Assembly: GCF_002285435.1 (NCBI RefSeq)
Contig: NZ_NSBT01000038.1
Coordinates: 1-46,992 of the forward strand
From: Actibacterium ureilyticum
GTDB lineage: Bacteria; Pseudomonadota; Alphaproteobacteria; Rhodobacterales; Rhodobacteraceae
Direction of reading: 5' to 3'
Length of the DNA stretch: 46,992 bases
Shown here piece after piece: positions 34,408-42,102 of the stretch; within the stretch, counting starts at the first letter, position 1, and each line of letters opens with the position of its first letter. The translations under genes and the position numbers were made by a program. Below the pieces are notes generated by a model. The model was given only the letters and a program-made list of their open reading frames with translations, was not told the DNA's origin and did not search any database.

Positions 34408-34578
34408 ATGACCACGCTTCTGCAAAAAGCCCGCGAAGGACGCACCAATGCCCTGGCCACCCGTGTCAGCATCGGTTCGGATGTGGATGCACGTACCCGC
34501 CTTGTGGCCCCGCGCCGCCGCCCCGAGGCCGTGTTCACCTCGTGCCGCGGCAACGGCGTTCTGTCTTTCCCGCTGTAA
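34408..34578 (+). CDS. Small protein of unknown function (56 residues)
   Basis: Not recognised. It starts MTTLLQKAREGRTNALATR and ends SCRGNGVLSFPL. It is basic (many Arg) with a single Cys near the end and no signal peptide or membrane helix. The ATG follows GAGAGGAAC at good spacing, codon choice is like that of neighbouring genes (C/G in third position), and a GC hairpin lies 29 bases after the stop, so the unit looks like a real one-gene transcript. Upstream are three inverted repeats. It could be a regulator-like small protein, a precursor peptide or an unrecognised domain; no function is proposed. Confidence 0.55.
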   Translation: MTTLLQKAREGRTNALATRVSIGSDVDARTRLVAPRRRPEAVFTSCRGNGVLSFPL

Positions 34579-34606
34579 GTCGGGCTCTGTCACGTCAATT
34601 CGTTTT

Positions 34607-34630
34607 GCCCGGCTGCGCGATTGGCCGGGC
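34607..34630 (+). terminator. Hairpin after the 56-residue gene
   Basis: GCCCGGC (34607-34613) pairs with GCCGGGC (34624-34630) around a 10-base loop, 29 bases past the stop. No T-run follows; TTTT lies just before the stem, so it could act on the minus strand as well. Confidence 0.45.
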
Positions 34631-34783
34631 CATCCCAGCCGACAGCCATCATGCGTCGCGTGTCGCCAACGGTCAGGGAACAGGATTTCGCCGGATCGCC
34701 GGTCCGGCCCGCAGCGGTCGGGAATGAACCGCCGCTGACTGCATCAGATAGGGGCGCGGCCCGATGGGGGCGCCCAGACGCGC

Positions 34784-34987
34784 TCAGACGTCCTTTTCGC
34801 CGGGGGCGAATGTGCGGCACTTCCAGCTGGCGATGCGCCAGTTCTGATGGGTGCTGACCCATTTGGCCAATTCCGGCTGTGCCCCGCGCACACATTGCAT
34901 CGGCGTCACGTCCGTAAACAGCAGGGACTGTTTTTCGCAGGTATCCGGTGCGAAAGACAGGCAGGCAACAAAAGCAAGCTCGATCAT
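34784..34987 (-). CDS. Small cysteine-containing protein of unknown function (67 residues)
   Basis: Starts MIELAFVACLSFAPDTCEKQ and contains CVRGAQPELAKWV and WKCRTFAPGEKDV. Four cysteines (C9, C17, C32, C57) suggest two disulfides, and the hydrophobic start may be a short export or membrane segment. GAGGTTCAG precedes the ATG. I recall similar short proteins (ACL...P..C...C..GAQPELAKW) as conserved hypotheticals in Rhodobacteraceae, but cannot verify this here. Divergent from the histidine kinase gene at 35160. Function unknown. Confidence 0.65.
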   Translation of the reverse strand: MIELAFVACLSFAPDTCEKQSLLFTDVTPMQCVRGAQPELAKWVSTHQNWRIASWKCRTFAPGEKDV

Positions 34988-35159
34988 CTGAACCTCGTGT
35001 CAATGCATACGTACGTCTTAGTGCCGAGGATGCCGCAAGACAGTCTATCTTAGAACGGTTGGCGGCAAACGGGGAAAGGCGAAATCCGGATTTGATACGA
35101 ATTGTCGCACAAAATGCGGGCAACTGCCTGGAAGTTGATCTTTCTGCGATGCAGCGAAG

Positions 35160-36743
35160 ATGAGCGCGCGGCTGTCCCTGTTGCGGGTCCGGCTGGGCGC
35201 CGCGGCGGCCCTGATGGGTGCGGTGACGCTGGCCGCGACCCTGTTGACGGTGACCGGCATGGCGCGGATCGGCGACCGGATCGGGGCCTCGATCGCGGCG
35301 GAACGGCGGATCGACAGCTATGCCACCCTGTCGACGCAGGTGTCGCAATTCCTGGTCATCGCGCTCGAGGCGGCGCAGACCGGCCTGCCGCAATCCCAGC
35401 GCGCGACGCGCATCGACCGGCTGTCGCAGGACATATCGCGGTCCTTCGCGCAGCTGCGCCGCGACAATGCCGAAGCCGTCGCCGCGGTGGGGCAGCTGGG
35501 CCTGGATGCGCAATCCCGCACCGCGACCCGCAGCCTGTTGATCGCCCGGATGGAGGCGCATTTCGGATCGGCGCGCGATGCGCTCATGGCCTCGGACATG
35601 ACGGCCGAACAGCTGACCGCGTTCCTGAATGCGTTTTCCAGCGGGTTCGACCCGCAGCTGAACGCCGCCGTCACCGGCGAATTGCGCAGCCGTGAACTGA
35701 TAATTGCCGATATCGCCCGGCTGCGCGGGCAACTGGTGCGCTGGGCGCTGCTGTTGGGCGGTGTGGGCGCGGTTCTGGCGGCGGCGGTCTATTTCGGGCT
35801 GGTCGGGCCGCAATTCCGGCGGCTGGATCTGTTGGCGGGTGCCGCGCGGCGGATCGGCCGGGGCGATTTCGCGATTGCGCTGCCCGATGGCGCCCGGGAC
35901 GAGATCGGCGGCCTGTTCCGCGAAACCAACCGCGCCGCCCATGCGCTGGCGCAGCGCAAGGCGCAGGTGGATGCCGAATGGGCCGGGCTGCGCGACACGA
36001 TTGCCGACCGGACCGAGGCCCTGCGCCAGGCCAATGCCGAACTGTCGCAGATCGACGAGAACCGGCGCCGCTTCTTCGCCGATGTCAGCCACGAGCTGCG
36101 CACGCCGCTGACCGTCATCCTGATGGAGGCACAGCTGGCCCGCAAGGCGGCGGGCGATCGCAGCGCCGCGTTGGAAACCATCGAACGGCGGGCGCTGCGG
36201 ATGGGGCGGCGGATCGACGATCTGCTGCGGGTGGCGCGGTCGGAAAGCGGCGCGCTGGAGCTGGAGACCGCGGCGTTCGACCTGTCCCAGGCGGTGCGCG
36301 AGGCGGTGGTCGATGCGCGCGATCTGGCCAACAGCGCCGGAATGCAGGTGACGCTGGACGCCGAAACGCCCGTGAGTGCGCTGGGCGATGCCAACTGGAT
36401 GCGGCAGGTGGTGACGGGGCTGATCGACAATGCGGTGCGCCACGCACGCGCGGGCCAAGCCGTGCAGGTCACCGTGCGACAGGGCGCGGATGTGGCCCGG
36501 GTGCAGGTGACCGACAACGGGCCCGGCATCGCCGTCACACCGCCCGAAGCGGTGTTCGAACGGTTCCGCAAGGGCCGCCCGGGCGAGGGGTTCGGCATCG
36601 GTCTGGCCTTGGCGAAATGGGTGATGCAGGCCCAGGGCGGACAGATCGCGGTGCAAAGCCCGGTGCCCGACGCCGACCGGATCGGCGATGCGCCGGGCAC
36701 GCGGATCACCCTCTGCCTGCCCTTGGTCGAGGGGGCGGCATGA
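35160..36743 (+). CDS. Sensor histidine kinase with HAMP domain
   Basis: 527 residues. An N-terminal helix (about 9-34), a helical periplasmic sensor of about 160 residues, a second helix (about 197-218), HAMP (220-275), and a coiled linker. Then H-box FFADVSHELRTPLTV with H311, N-box QVVTGLIDNAVRHA, G1 VTDNGPGIAV, F-box VFERFRKGR and G2 GFGIGLALAKWV. It phosphorylates the overlapping OmpR-type regulator (ATGA, 36740-36743). The upstream ribosome site is weak, and the start ATG itself overlaps the end of a doubtful short frame. The ligand is unknown; location beside pqqA hints at a link to PQQ or C1 metabolism. Confidence 0.9.
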   Translation: MSARLSLLRVRLGAAAALMGAVTLAATLLTVTGMARIGDRIGASIAAERRIDSYATLSTQVSQFLVIALEAAQTGLPQSQRATRIDRLSQDISRSFAQLRRDNAEAVAAVGQLGLDAQSRTATRSLLIARMEAHFGSARDALMASDMTAEQLTAFLNAFSSGFDPQLNAAVTGELRSRELIIADIARLRGQLVRWALLLGGVGAVLAAAVYFGLVGPQFRRLDLLAGAARRIGRGDFAIALPDGARDEIGGLFRETNRAAHALAQRKAQVDAEWAGLRDTIADRTEALRQANAELSQIDENRRRFFADVSHELRTPLTVILMEAQLARKAAGDRSAALETIERRALRMGRRIDDLLRVARSESGALELETAAFDLSQAVREAVVDARDLANSAGMQVTLDAETPVSALGDANWMRQVVTGLIDNAVRHARAGQAVQVTVRQGADVARVQVTDNGPGIAVTPPEAVFERFRKGRPGEGFGIGLALAKWVMQAQGGQIAVQSPVPDADRIGDAPGTRITLCLPLVEGAA

Positions 36744-37417
36744 CCACGGCGCCGCGCATCCTGATCGTCGATGACGACGCCGAGATCACATCGGTTCTGT
36801 CCCGCGCGCTGGCGCTGGATGGGTATGACACGGTCATCGCTCATCGCATCGACGACGCCCTGCAGCGGTTTCGCGCGGGCGATCTGGCCGCCGCCATCGT
36901 CGATGTCATGATCGGCAGCGACAGCGGGCTGGACCTGGTGCGGCGCGTCCGGGCCGAGGGCAACGCGACCCCGATCCTGATGCTCAGCGCCCTGGCCGAG
37001 GTCGCAGACCGTGCCGCCGGGCTGGAGGCCGGGGCGAATGACTATGTCGTCAAACCGTTTTCCTTCGACGAGCTTCTGGCGCGGCTCAAGGTTCAGCTCA
37101 GCCGCCCGCAAAAGCCTCGCACGCGGCTGGAGCGCGCCCGTTGGGCGGTGGTCGCACCGGGGCGCGAGGTGGTGCTGACCCAGCGGGAATTCGCGCTGTT
37201 GTCGGCGCTGGCCGCGCAGCCGGGTCAGGTCCATGCGCGCGCCGATCTGTTCCAGACGCTTTGGGCCGGGGCGGGCGCCAGTTCCGAGAATGTCGTCGAT
37301 GTCTATGTCGGGTATCTGCGGCGCAAGCTGGACCCGATGAGTGATTTCGGTTTCCAGATCAAGACGCTTAGAAATCGCGGATTTCAGCTGGATGGCACCC
37401 CACCGGTCTTGGATTAA
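36740..37417 (+). CDS. OmpR-family response regulator
   Basis: 225 residues: a receiver domain with ILIVDDDAEI, phospho-acceptor D55 in AAIVDVMIG, S in MLSALAE and K in VVKPFSFDELLARL, then a winged-helix output domain with LTQREFALLSALAAQPGQV and the recognition-helix part VVDVYVGYLRRKLD. It is translationally coupled to the kinase by a four-base overlap. The only genes immediately downstream are pqqA and, after three hairpins, the FlhR-like regulator. Targets are unknown. Confidence 0.92.
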   Translation: MTTAPRILIVDDDAEITSVLSRALALDGYDTVIAHRIDDALQRFRAGDLAAAIVDVMIGSDSGLDLVRRVRAEGNATPILMLSALAEVADRAAGLEAGANDYVVKPFSFDELLARLKVQLSRPQKPRTRLERARWAVVAPGREVVLTQREFALLSALAAQPGQVHARADLFQTLWAGAGASSENVVDVYVGYLRRKLDPMSDFGFQIKTLRNRGFQLDGTPPVLD

Positions 37418-37538
37418 CGCGCTGTTTGAAAAAGGTTTTTATTTTTTCTTAGAAGCTTTGGTTTGACGCGGCGGCATGACTGCGCGACCGTCGGGGGGCC
37501 TTGGATGAAATTATGTCAGAACCAGAGGAGAGCCTGAC

Positions 37539-37634
37539 ATGGCATGGACCAAACCGGCCATCCGCGAAATCGAATGCGGGATGGAAATCAACATGTACGG
37601 ACCCGACGCCGACGATCACGGCGTGCTGTTCTAA
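37539..37634 (+). CDS. pqqA: PqqA, precursor peptide of pyrroloquinoline quinone
   Basis: 31 residues starting MAWTKPAIREIECGMEINMY. The glutamate E16 and tyrosine Y20 (EINMY) are the two residues that become PQQ after cross-linking by PqqE and trimming. W3, P6 and the E-I-C/R-x-G/x-E core match other PqqA peptides, with a longer tail (GPDADDHGVLF) as in Rhodobacteraceae. GAGGAG stands 8 bases before the ATG. No pqqB, C, D or E gene follows: three hairpins and a regulator gene do, so it is a separate transcript and the modifying enzymes must be encoded elsewhere. It supplies the cofactor for a quinoprotein alcohol dehydrogenase, consistent with the flhA-type neighbours. Confidence 0.9.
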   Translation: MAWTKPAIREIECGMEINMYGPDADDHGVLF

Positions 37635-37646
37635 GTAATCCCTACC

Positions 37647-37665
37647 GCGCGCCGGTCCGGCGCGC
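37647..37665 (+). terminator. Hairpin 1 after pqqA
   Basis: GCGCGCC pairs with GGCGCGC around a 5-base loop, 13 bases past the pqqA stop. It is the first of three closely spaced stems. Confidence 0.5.
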
Positions 37666-37678
37666 ACCGATCGACTGC

Positions 37679-37708
37679 CAGAGCCGCGAGCGTTTGTTCG
37701 CGGCTCTG
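37679..37708 (+). terminator. Hairpin 2 after pqqA, 11-bp perfect stem
   Basis: CAGAGCCGCGA pairs with TCGCGGCTCTG around an 8-base loop containing GTTTGT. It is the strongest stem of the set; ATTCC, not a T-run, follows. Confidence 0.65.
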
Positions 37709-37711
37709 ATT

Positions 37712-37731
37712 CCATCCGGGCACCCGGATGG
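37712..37731 (+). terminator. Hairpin 3 / palindrome after pqqA
   Basis: CCATCCGGG-CA-CCCGGATGG is a 20-base perfect dyad starting 4 bases after hairpin 2. It may extend the terminator or be a DNA-binding site upstream of the LuxR-type regulator, 196 bases before its start. Confidence 0.5.
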
Positions 37732-37926
37732 CGGCTTAATCCATAAGTGGTACAGACCTTTTGCCCGATTGCCGTGCGGGTCGGGTTGGCACAGGCTGAC
37801 CCTGCAGGCACGCGTTGCCGGACAGGGCCCGCGCCGGCGGTGCGTGGCCGTCTGGCCCATCGGGCGCGCGACGGCCTTGCCAGATTCGATTTCTTGCTGT
37901 TACCCTCCCCGGCGGGAGGAACTGTC

Positions 37927-38652
37927 ATGATGCATCAAACGGTCGGGGCGTCGCCTTGCCGGGTTGAAGCAGTGCTGGTGATTGATGACCACCCTCTTTA
38001 CGGAGAGGCTCTGGCATCAGCACTTTTCAATCTGTTCGACGGCTGCCAGGTCAAAACTGCAACTACATTAAGCGATGGGCTGAAACAGCTTGGGTCGTCA
38101 TTCCGGCCCGATCTGGTCATGCTGGATCTGAAGCTGCCCGACGCGACGGGGATCAGCGGCTTTCTTCAGCTGCGCGAGAAGCTGCCCGATGTGCCGATCC
38201 TGGTGATCTCGTCGCTGGCCACCGGGGACGTGATCGCGGCGGTGATGGCGGCGGGGGCGGCGGGATTCGTGCCCAAGGATCTGCCGGTGCAGAAGCTGCG
38301 CGATGCGCTGTGCACCATCCGCAAGGGCGAACAATACCTGCCGCGGGGCTATGACACCGCGCCCGAGGCCGACCCCGAGGGCGGGGACGAGTTTCAGCAG
38401 GCCAGCCGCAAGATCGCCGCGCTGACGCCACAGCAGATGCGGATCATGAAGCTGATCTGTGCGGGCAAGGCGAACAAGCAGATCGCGTACGAGATGTCGC
38501 TGGCCGAAGCGACGGTCAAGGCGCATATCACCGCCCTGTTGCGGCGGCTGGGGGCGCAGAACCGCACCCAGGCGGCGATGATGATGGAAAGCGCCCGGTT
38601 GGATCCACCGATGCCCGGCGCCGCGCCCGCCCGCGCGGTTCAGGCGCACTAG
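37927..38652 (+). CDS. flhR: LuxR/NarL-family response regulator, FlhR-like
   Basis: 241 residues. The receiver domain has VLVIDDHPLYGEAL, phospho-acceptor D67 in VMLDLKLPD, S in LVISSLATGD and K in GFVPKDLP. A GerE-type HTH follows (about 168-228): LTPQQMRIMKLICAGKANKQ and EMSLAEATVKAHITALLRRL. ATG at 37927 follows GGGAGGAAC. It is the first gene of a set with a FIST protein and a hybrid kinase, in the same block as flhA. FlhSR in Paracoccus is known to control methanol and formaldehyde oxidation genes. The name here rests on that context, not on alignment. Confidence 0.75.
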   Translation: MMHQTVGASPCRVEAVLVIDDHPLYGEALASALFNLFDGCQVKTATTLSDGLKQLGSSFRPDLVMLDLKLPDATGISGFLQLREKLPDVPILVISSLATGDVIAAVMAAGAAGFVPKDLPVQKLRDALCTIRKGEQYLPRGYDTAPEADPEGGDEFQQASRKIAALTPQQMRIMKLICAGKANKQIAYEMSLAEATVKAHITALLRRLGAQNRTQAAMMMESARLDPPMPGAAPARAVQAH

Positions 38653-38661
38653 GCCGGTGGG

Positions 38662-39822
38662 ATGCTGACCCGTCCGGGCCATCATTCCAACGTGATCAGC
38701 CCAGCGGTGTCGCATGCCAGCGACGCCGCGACCGCCGTGGCCGAGCTGGCCGCGCAGATCGACCCGGACGAGATCTGTTTCCTGCTGGTCTTTGTGCCGG
38801 TCGGGCTGGATCGGGACCGGCTGGCGGCCGAGATGCTGTCGCAATTCGCGGGCATCCCGGTTTTCGGCTGTACCGCGGCGGGGCAGATCACGCCCCAGGG
38901 GTATGACAGCAGCGCGCTTCTGGCGATCGGGTTCTCGCGCGCTCATTTCCGGTGCGCGTCGATGCTGATCTCGCCGCTGAAGCCGTTTTCGATCAAGGAC
39001 GTGTCGGACCAGGCCCGCAAGCTGGCGGGGGATTTCCACAAGACCGCGCATTGGAACCGGCTTGGGCTGGTGCTGGCCGACGGGACCTCGAAACAAGAGG
39101 ACATCCTGGCCGCCACCCTGGCCACGGCGCTGAACGACATCCCGGTCTTTGGCGGTTCGGCCAGTGACGGGCTGGAATTCCGCGAGACGCTGATCCTGCA
39201 TGGTGGGCGGTTTCATCCCAATGCCGCGCTGCTGATCCTGCTGGATACGGATATGGAATTCCGCGGGCTGGGCTTCGATCACTTTCAGCCCACCGATACC
39301 CAGATGGTCGTGACCGATGCGGTGCCCGACGAACGGCTTGTGCTGGAAATCAACGGCACATCGGCGGCCCGGGAATATGCCCGGATGGTCGGCTGCGCGG
39401 TCGAGGATCTGTCGGCCGAGATCTTTGCCGAAAACCCGGTTCTGGTGCGCAACAACGCGCTTTACCATGTGCGCTCGATCAAAGAGGTCCATCCCGATGG
39501 CACGTTGTCGCTGATCTCGGCCATCGATGTGGGGCTGTTGCTGACGCTGGGCAAGGGACAGGAGATCCTGCGCACCCTGGCGGACGAGCTGTGCGTGACC
39601 GACGCCGCCGGCCATGCGCCGGAATTCATCCTTGGCTTCGACTGTATTCTTCGGCGGCTCGAGATCGACCAGAAACAGCTGGGCGCCGAGGTGTCGCAGC
39701 TGATGCGCCAGGCCCGCGTGCTGGGCTTCAACACCTATGGCGAACAGCATTGCGGCGTGCATGTGAACCAGACCTTTGTCGGCGTCGCGTTCTTTCCGCC
39801 GCAGCAGAGGGCGCTGCATTGA
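38662..39822 (+). CDS. FIST-domain sensor protein
   Basis: 386 residues with a FIST N domain (about 30-220: CFLLVFVPVG, GIPVFGCTAAGQITPQGYDS, GGSASDGLEFRETLIL) and a FIST C domain (about 225-370: RLVLEINGTSAAREYARMVG, EVHPDGTLSLISAI, LGFDCILRRLE, LGFNTYGEQHCGVHVNQTF). FIST domains are predicted small-ligand (amino acid or metabolite) sensors acting with signalling proteins. There is no signal peptide. It lies 9 bases after flhR and overlaps the hybrid kinase start (TTGA), so it is probably the input module for that kinase, as in other FIST-kinase pairs. Confidence 0.9.
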   Translation: MLTRPGHHSNVISPAVSHASDAATAVAELAAQIDPDEICFLLVFVPVGLDRDRLAAEMLSQFAGIPVFGCTAAGQITPQGYDSSALLAIGFSRAHFRCASMLISPLKPFSIKDVSDQARKLAGDFHKTAHWNRLGLVLADGTSKQEDILAATLATALNDIPVFGGSASDGLEFRETLILHGGRFHPNAALLILLDTDMEFRGLGFDHFQPTDTQMVVTDAVPDERLVLEINGTSAAREYARMVGCAVEDLSAEIFAENPVLVRNNALYHVRSIKEVHPDGTLSLISAIDVGLLLTLGKGQEILRTLADELCVTDAAGHAPEFILGFDCILRRLEIDQKQLGAEVSQLMRQARVLGFNTYGEQHCGVHVNQTFVGVAFFPPQQRALH

Positions 39823-42056
39823 TCGACCCCGACGATCCGCTGGAGCTTCAGGTTGCCAAGCAGGCCAAGATCATCCAGGCCCTTGTCAGCCGCGCCGGGC
39901 GCCAGAACGAGATCGGCGACAGCGGCTATGCCGCGTTCCAGTCGGCCATTGCCCTGCAGGGCGAGATCTGGGCCAAGACCCGCGATCTGGAACGGGCGTC
40001 GAACGAATTGCAGAGCCTGCGCGAGGAACGCAAGCGCACGCAGAAAAACCTGACCGACGCCCTGTCGGTAATGGAGGGCGGCTTTGCCCTGTTCGCCGAC
40101 GGGCGGTTGCAGCTGTTCAACGAGCTGTTCCAGACCCTGTTGCCGGATCTCAGCGACCGTATTCGGCCCGGGTTGGACGTAACGGGGTATTTCGCGCTGT
40201 TGACCGGCAGCCGCCATCTGGTCAGCGGACAGGCCACGCTGCGCGCGGCGGGCGAACTGGCGCGGGCGCCACTGGCCGGAAGCGGCCGTCTGCCGACGCC
40301 GGTGATCGAACTGGACGGGGATCGCTGGTTCCAGCTCAGCCTGCAATCCAGCAGCTCTGACAGCCTGATCATCCTGCTGACCGAAATCACCGGCATCGTG
40401 CGCCAGAACCGGTCCGAGAAAGACACGCTGATCGACCGACAGGCCGATTACATGCAGGCCGCGTTCAACAACATGAGCGTGGGCATCGCCACCTTTTCCG
40501 CGCGCGGCACCTTGCGGGTGCATAACGACCGGTTCCGCGACCTGCTGCAGATCCCACGGCACCTGTTGCAGGCCGGGACGCGCTTTGCCCAGATCGTCGA
40601 TTGCGTGCGCGATACCTGTCTGGCCGATCCCGATCAGATGGGCGGCATTCAGCGCTGGCGCGAGGTGCTGCAAAACGACGAGGCCGTGCGCGAACGCCTG
40701 ACCCATGTGTCGGGCGCGATCCTGGACATTCACCTGGACCGGATGCCCGACCGGGGGTTTCTGGTGAACATCACCGATGCCACGCTCGAGGCGCGCACGA
40801 CCCAGTTGCTGGAACAGCGCGTGCGCGAACGGACATCGGAACTGACCGAGGCCAACCGCCGCCTGACCGAACAAAGCCGCAAACAGGCCCGTGTCGAAGA
40901 AGAGCTGCGCCTGGCCAAGGAAACGGCCGAGGCGGCGGTCTCGTCCAAGACGCGGTTCCTGGCGGCGGCCAGCCACGATCTGTTGCAGCCGGTGAATGCC
41001 GCGAAGCTGCTGATCTCGACCCTGTCGGACCAGTCGCGCGGCAGCGCGGTGGCGGGGCTGGTCGAGCGGCTCGAAGGATCGTTCAACTCGATCGAGACAT
41101 TGCTGCACGCGCTGCTGGACATCTCGCGGCTGGAAAGCACCGGCACCGATCTGTCGCCCAGCGAATTCTGCCTGGGCCCGCTGATGCGCACGGTGATCGA
41201 GGACCAGTTGCCCATGGCGCAGAAAAAAGGGGTCCGGCTGGATGTCGTGCCCTCGTCGCTATGGGTGCGCTCGGACCAGCGCTATCTGATGCGGTCGGTG
41301 CAGAACCTGGTGGTGAACGCCATTCAATACACCGAAAACGGCCGGGTTCTGGTCGGCTGCCGGCGGTGCGGCGATGCTGTCCGGCTGGAGGTGTGGGACA
41401 CCGGCATCGGCATTTCGCTGAAGGATCAGAAACGCGTGTTCGATGAATTCACCCGCGCCGACAACGTGCCGCCGGGATCGGGCATGGGGCTGGGCCTGTC
41501 GATTGTGGACCGCACCTGTCGTCATCTGGGCCACACGGTGCGGGTCCGGTCCAAACCGGGCGTCGGGTCGATCTTTTCCATCGAAATGGCGGTGGTGGTG
41601 GCCGCGCGTCAGGATCCCCCGCGCCCCGAGGCCACGCAGCCCGCGACCGAGGATGGCTGCGACGGGCGGCTGGTGCTGGTGATCGAAAACGACCCCGATG
41701 TATTGTTCGCCACGGTGCAAAAGCTGGAAAGCTGGGGCGCCAGCGTGTTCGGCACGCGCGCAACCGACGAGGCGTTGCAGATCGTGCGCGATATCGGCAT
41801 CGCGCCGGATATCATCCTGGCCGACTATCAGCTGGACGGCACCGATACCGGGGTCAAGGCGATCTGCGGGGTGCGCCAGACCGCCGGGGTCGAGGTGCCC
41901 GCCGTGCTGATCACCGCCAACCGCAACCCCGAACTGGCGACGATGGCGCAGCATCACGGCTTCAGCGTGATGACCAAACCGGTGGACCTGACCCGGCTGC
42001 GGCGCCAGATCGCGGGGGTGCCCGGCCAGTCCGGCACCGACAAAAGTATCGAATGA
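39819..42056 (+). CDS. flhS: Hybrid sensor histidine kinase, FlhS-like
   Basis: 745 residues from a TTG start overlapping the FIST stop (39819-39822), with GAGGG at good spacing; no ATG suits the conserved N-terminus. It has no membrane helix. A coiled coil (about 45-80) leads to a PAS domain (MEGGFALFADGRLQLFN), a second PAS (MSVGIATFSARGTLRVHNDR), another coil, H-box AASHDLLQPVNAAKLL with H386, ATPase boxes (VQNLVVNAIQYTE, WDTGIGIS, GLGLSIV), and a C-terminal receiver with D669 in ILADYQLDG. It would take a cytoplasmic signal from the FIST protein and pass phosphate to the LuxR-type regulator. The FlhS name follows from gene order near flhA. Confidence 0.85.
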   Translation: MIDPDDPLELQVAKQAKIIQALVSRAGRQNEIGDSGYAAFQSAIALQGEIWAKTRDLERASNELQSLREERKRTQKNLTDALSVMEGGFALFADGRLQLFNELFQTLLPDLSDRIRPGLDVTGYFALLTGSRHLVSGQATLRAAGELARAPLAGSGRLPTPVIELDGDRWFQLSLQSSSSDSLIILLTEITGIVRQNRSEKDTLIDRQADYMQAAFNNMSVGIATFSARGTLRVHNDRFRDLLQIPRHLLQAGTRFAQIVDCVRDTCLADPDQMGGIQRWREVLQNDEAVRERLTHVSGAILDIHLDRMPDRGFLVNITDATLEARTTQLLEQRVRERTSELTEANRRLTEQSRKQARVEEELRLAKETAEAAVSSKTRFLAAASHDLLQPVNAAKLLISTLSDQSRGSAVAGLVERLEGSFNSIETLLHALLDISRLESTGTDLSPSEFCLGPLMRTVIEDQLPMAQKKGVRLDVVPSSLWVRSDQRYLMRSVQNLVVNAIQYTENGRVLVGCRRCGDAVRLEVWDTGIGISLKDQKRVFDEFTRADNVPPGSGMGLGLSIVDRTCRHLGHTVRVRSKPGVGSIFSIEMAVVVAARQDPPRPEATQPATEDGCDGRLVLVIENDPDVLFATVQKLESWGASVFGTRATDEALQIVRDIGIAPDIILADYQLDGTDTGVKAICGVRQTAGVEVPAVLITANRNPELATMAQHHGFSVMTKPVDLTRLRRQIAGVPGQSGTDKSIE

Positions 42057-42102
42057 CACCAACCGGGCGCGGCCTAGACTTTGCCGCAAGAGGAGGATCG
42101 CG

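Noticed and set aside
34948-35163. A 71-codon plus-strand frame whose stop overlaps the kinase ATG (ATGA)
   Set aside because: The overlap looks like translational coupling and the end reads plausibly, but codons are rare AT-ending ones unlike neighbours, there is no ribosome site, and its 5' part is antisense to the four-cysteine protein gene.
34590-36656. A 688-codon open frame on the minus strand opposite the histidine kinase
   Set aside because: It covers the kinase gene with full motifs on the other strand; composition rich in Arg/Pro/Gln/His without domains is typical of antisense frames in GC-rich DNA.
37747-37926. A 60-residue N-terminal extension of the LuxR-type regulator
   Set aside because: The receiver domain starts directly after the ATG at 37927, which has a strong ribosome site; the extension lies in the post-pqqA spacer.
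39735-41108. A 457-codon minus-strand frame opposite the hybrid kinase
   Set aside because: Low-complexity Gln/Arg/Gly sequence, antisense to PAS and H-box regions.
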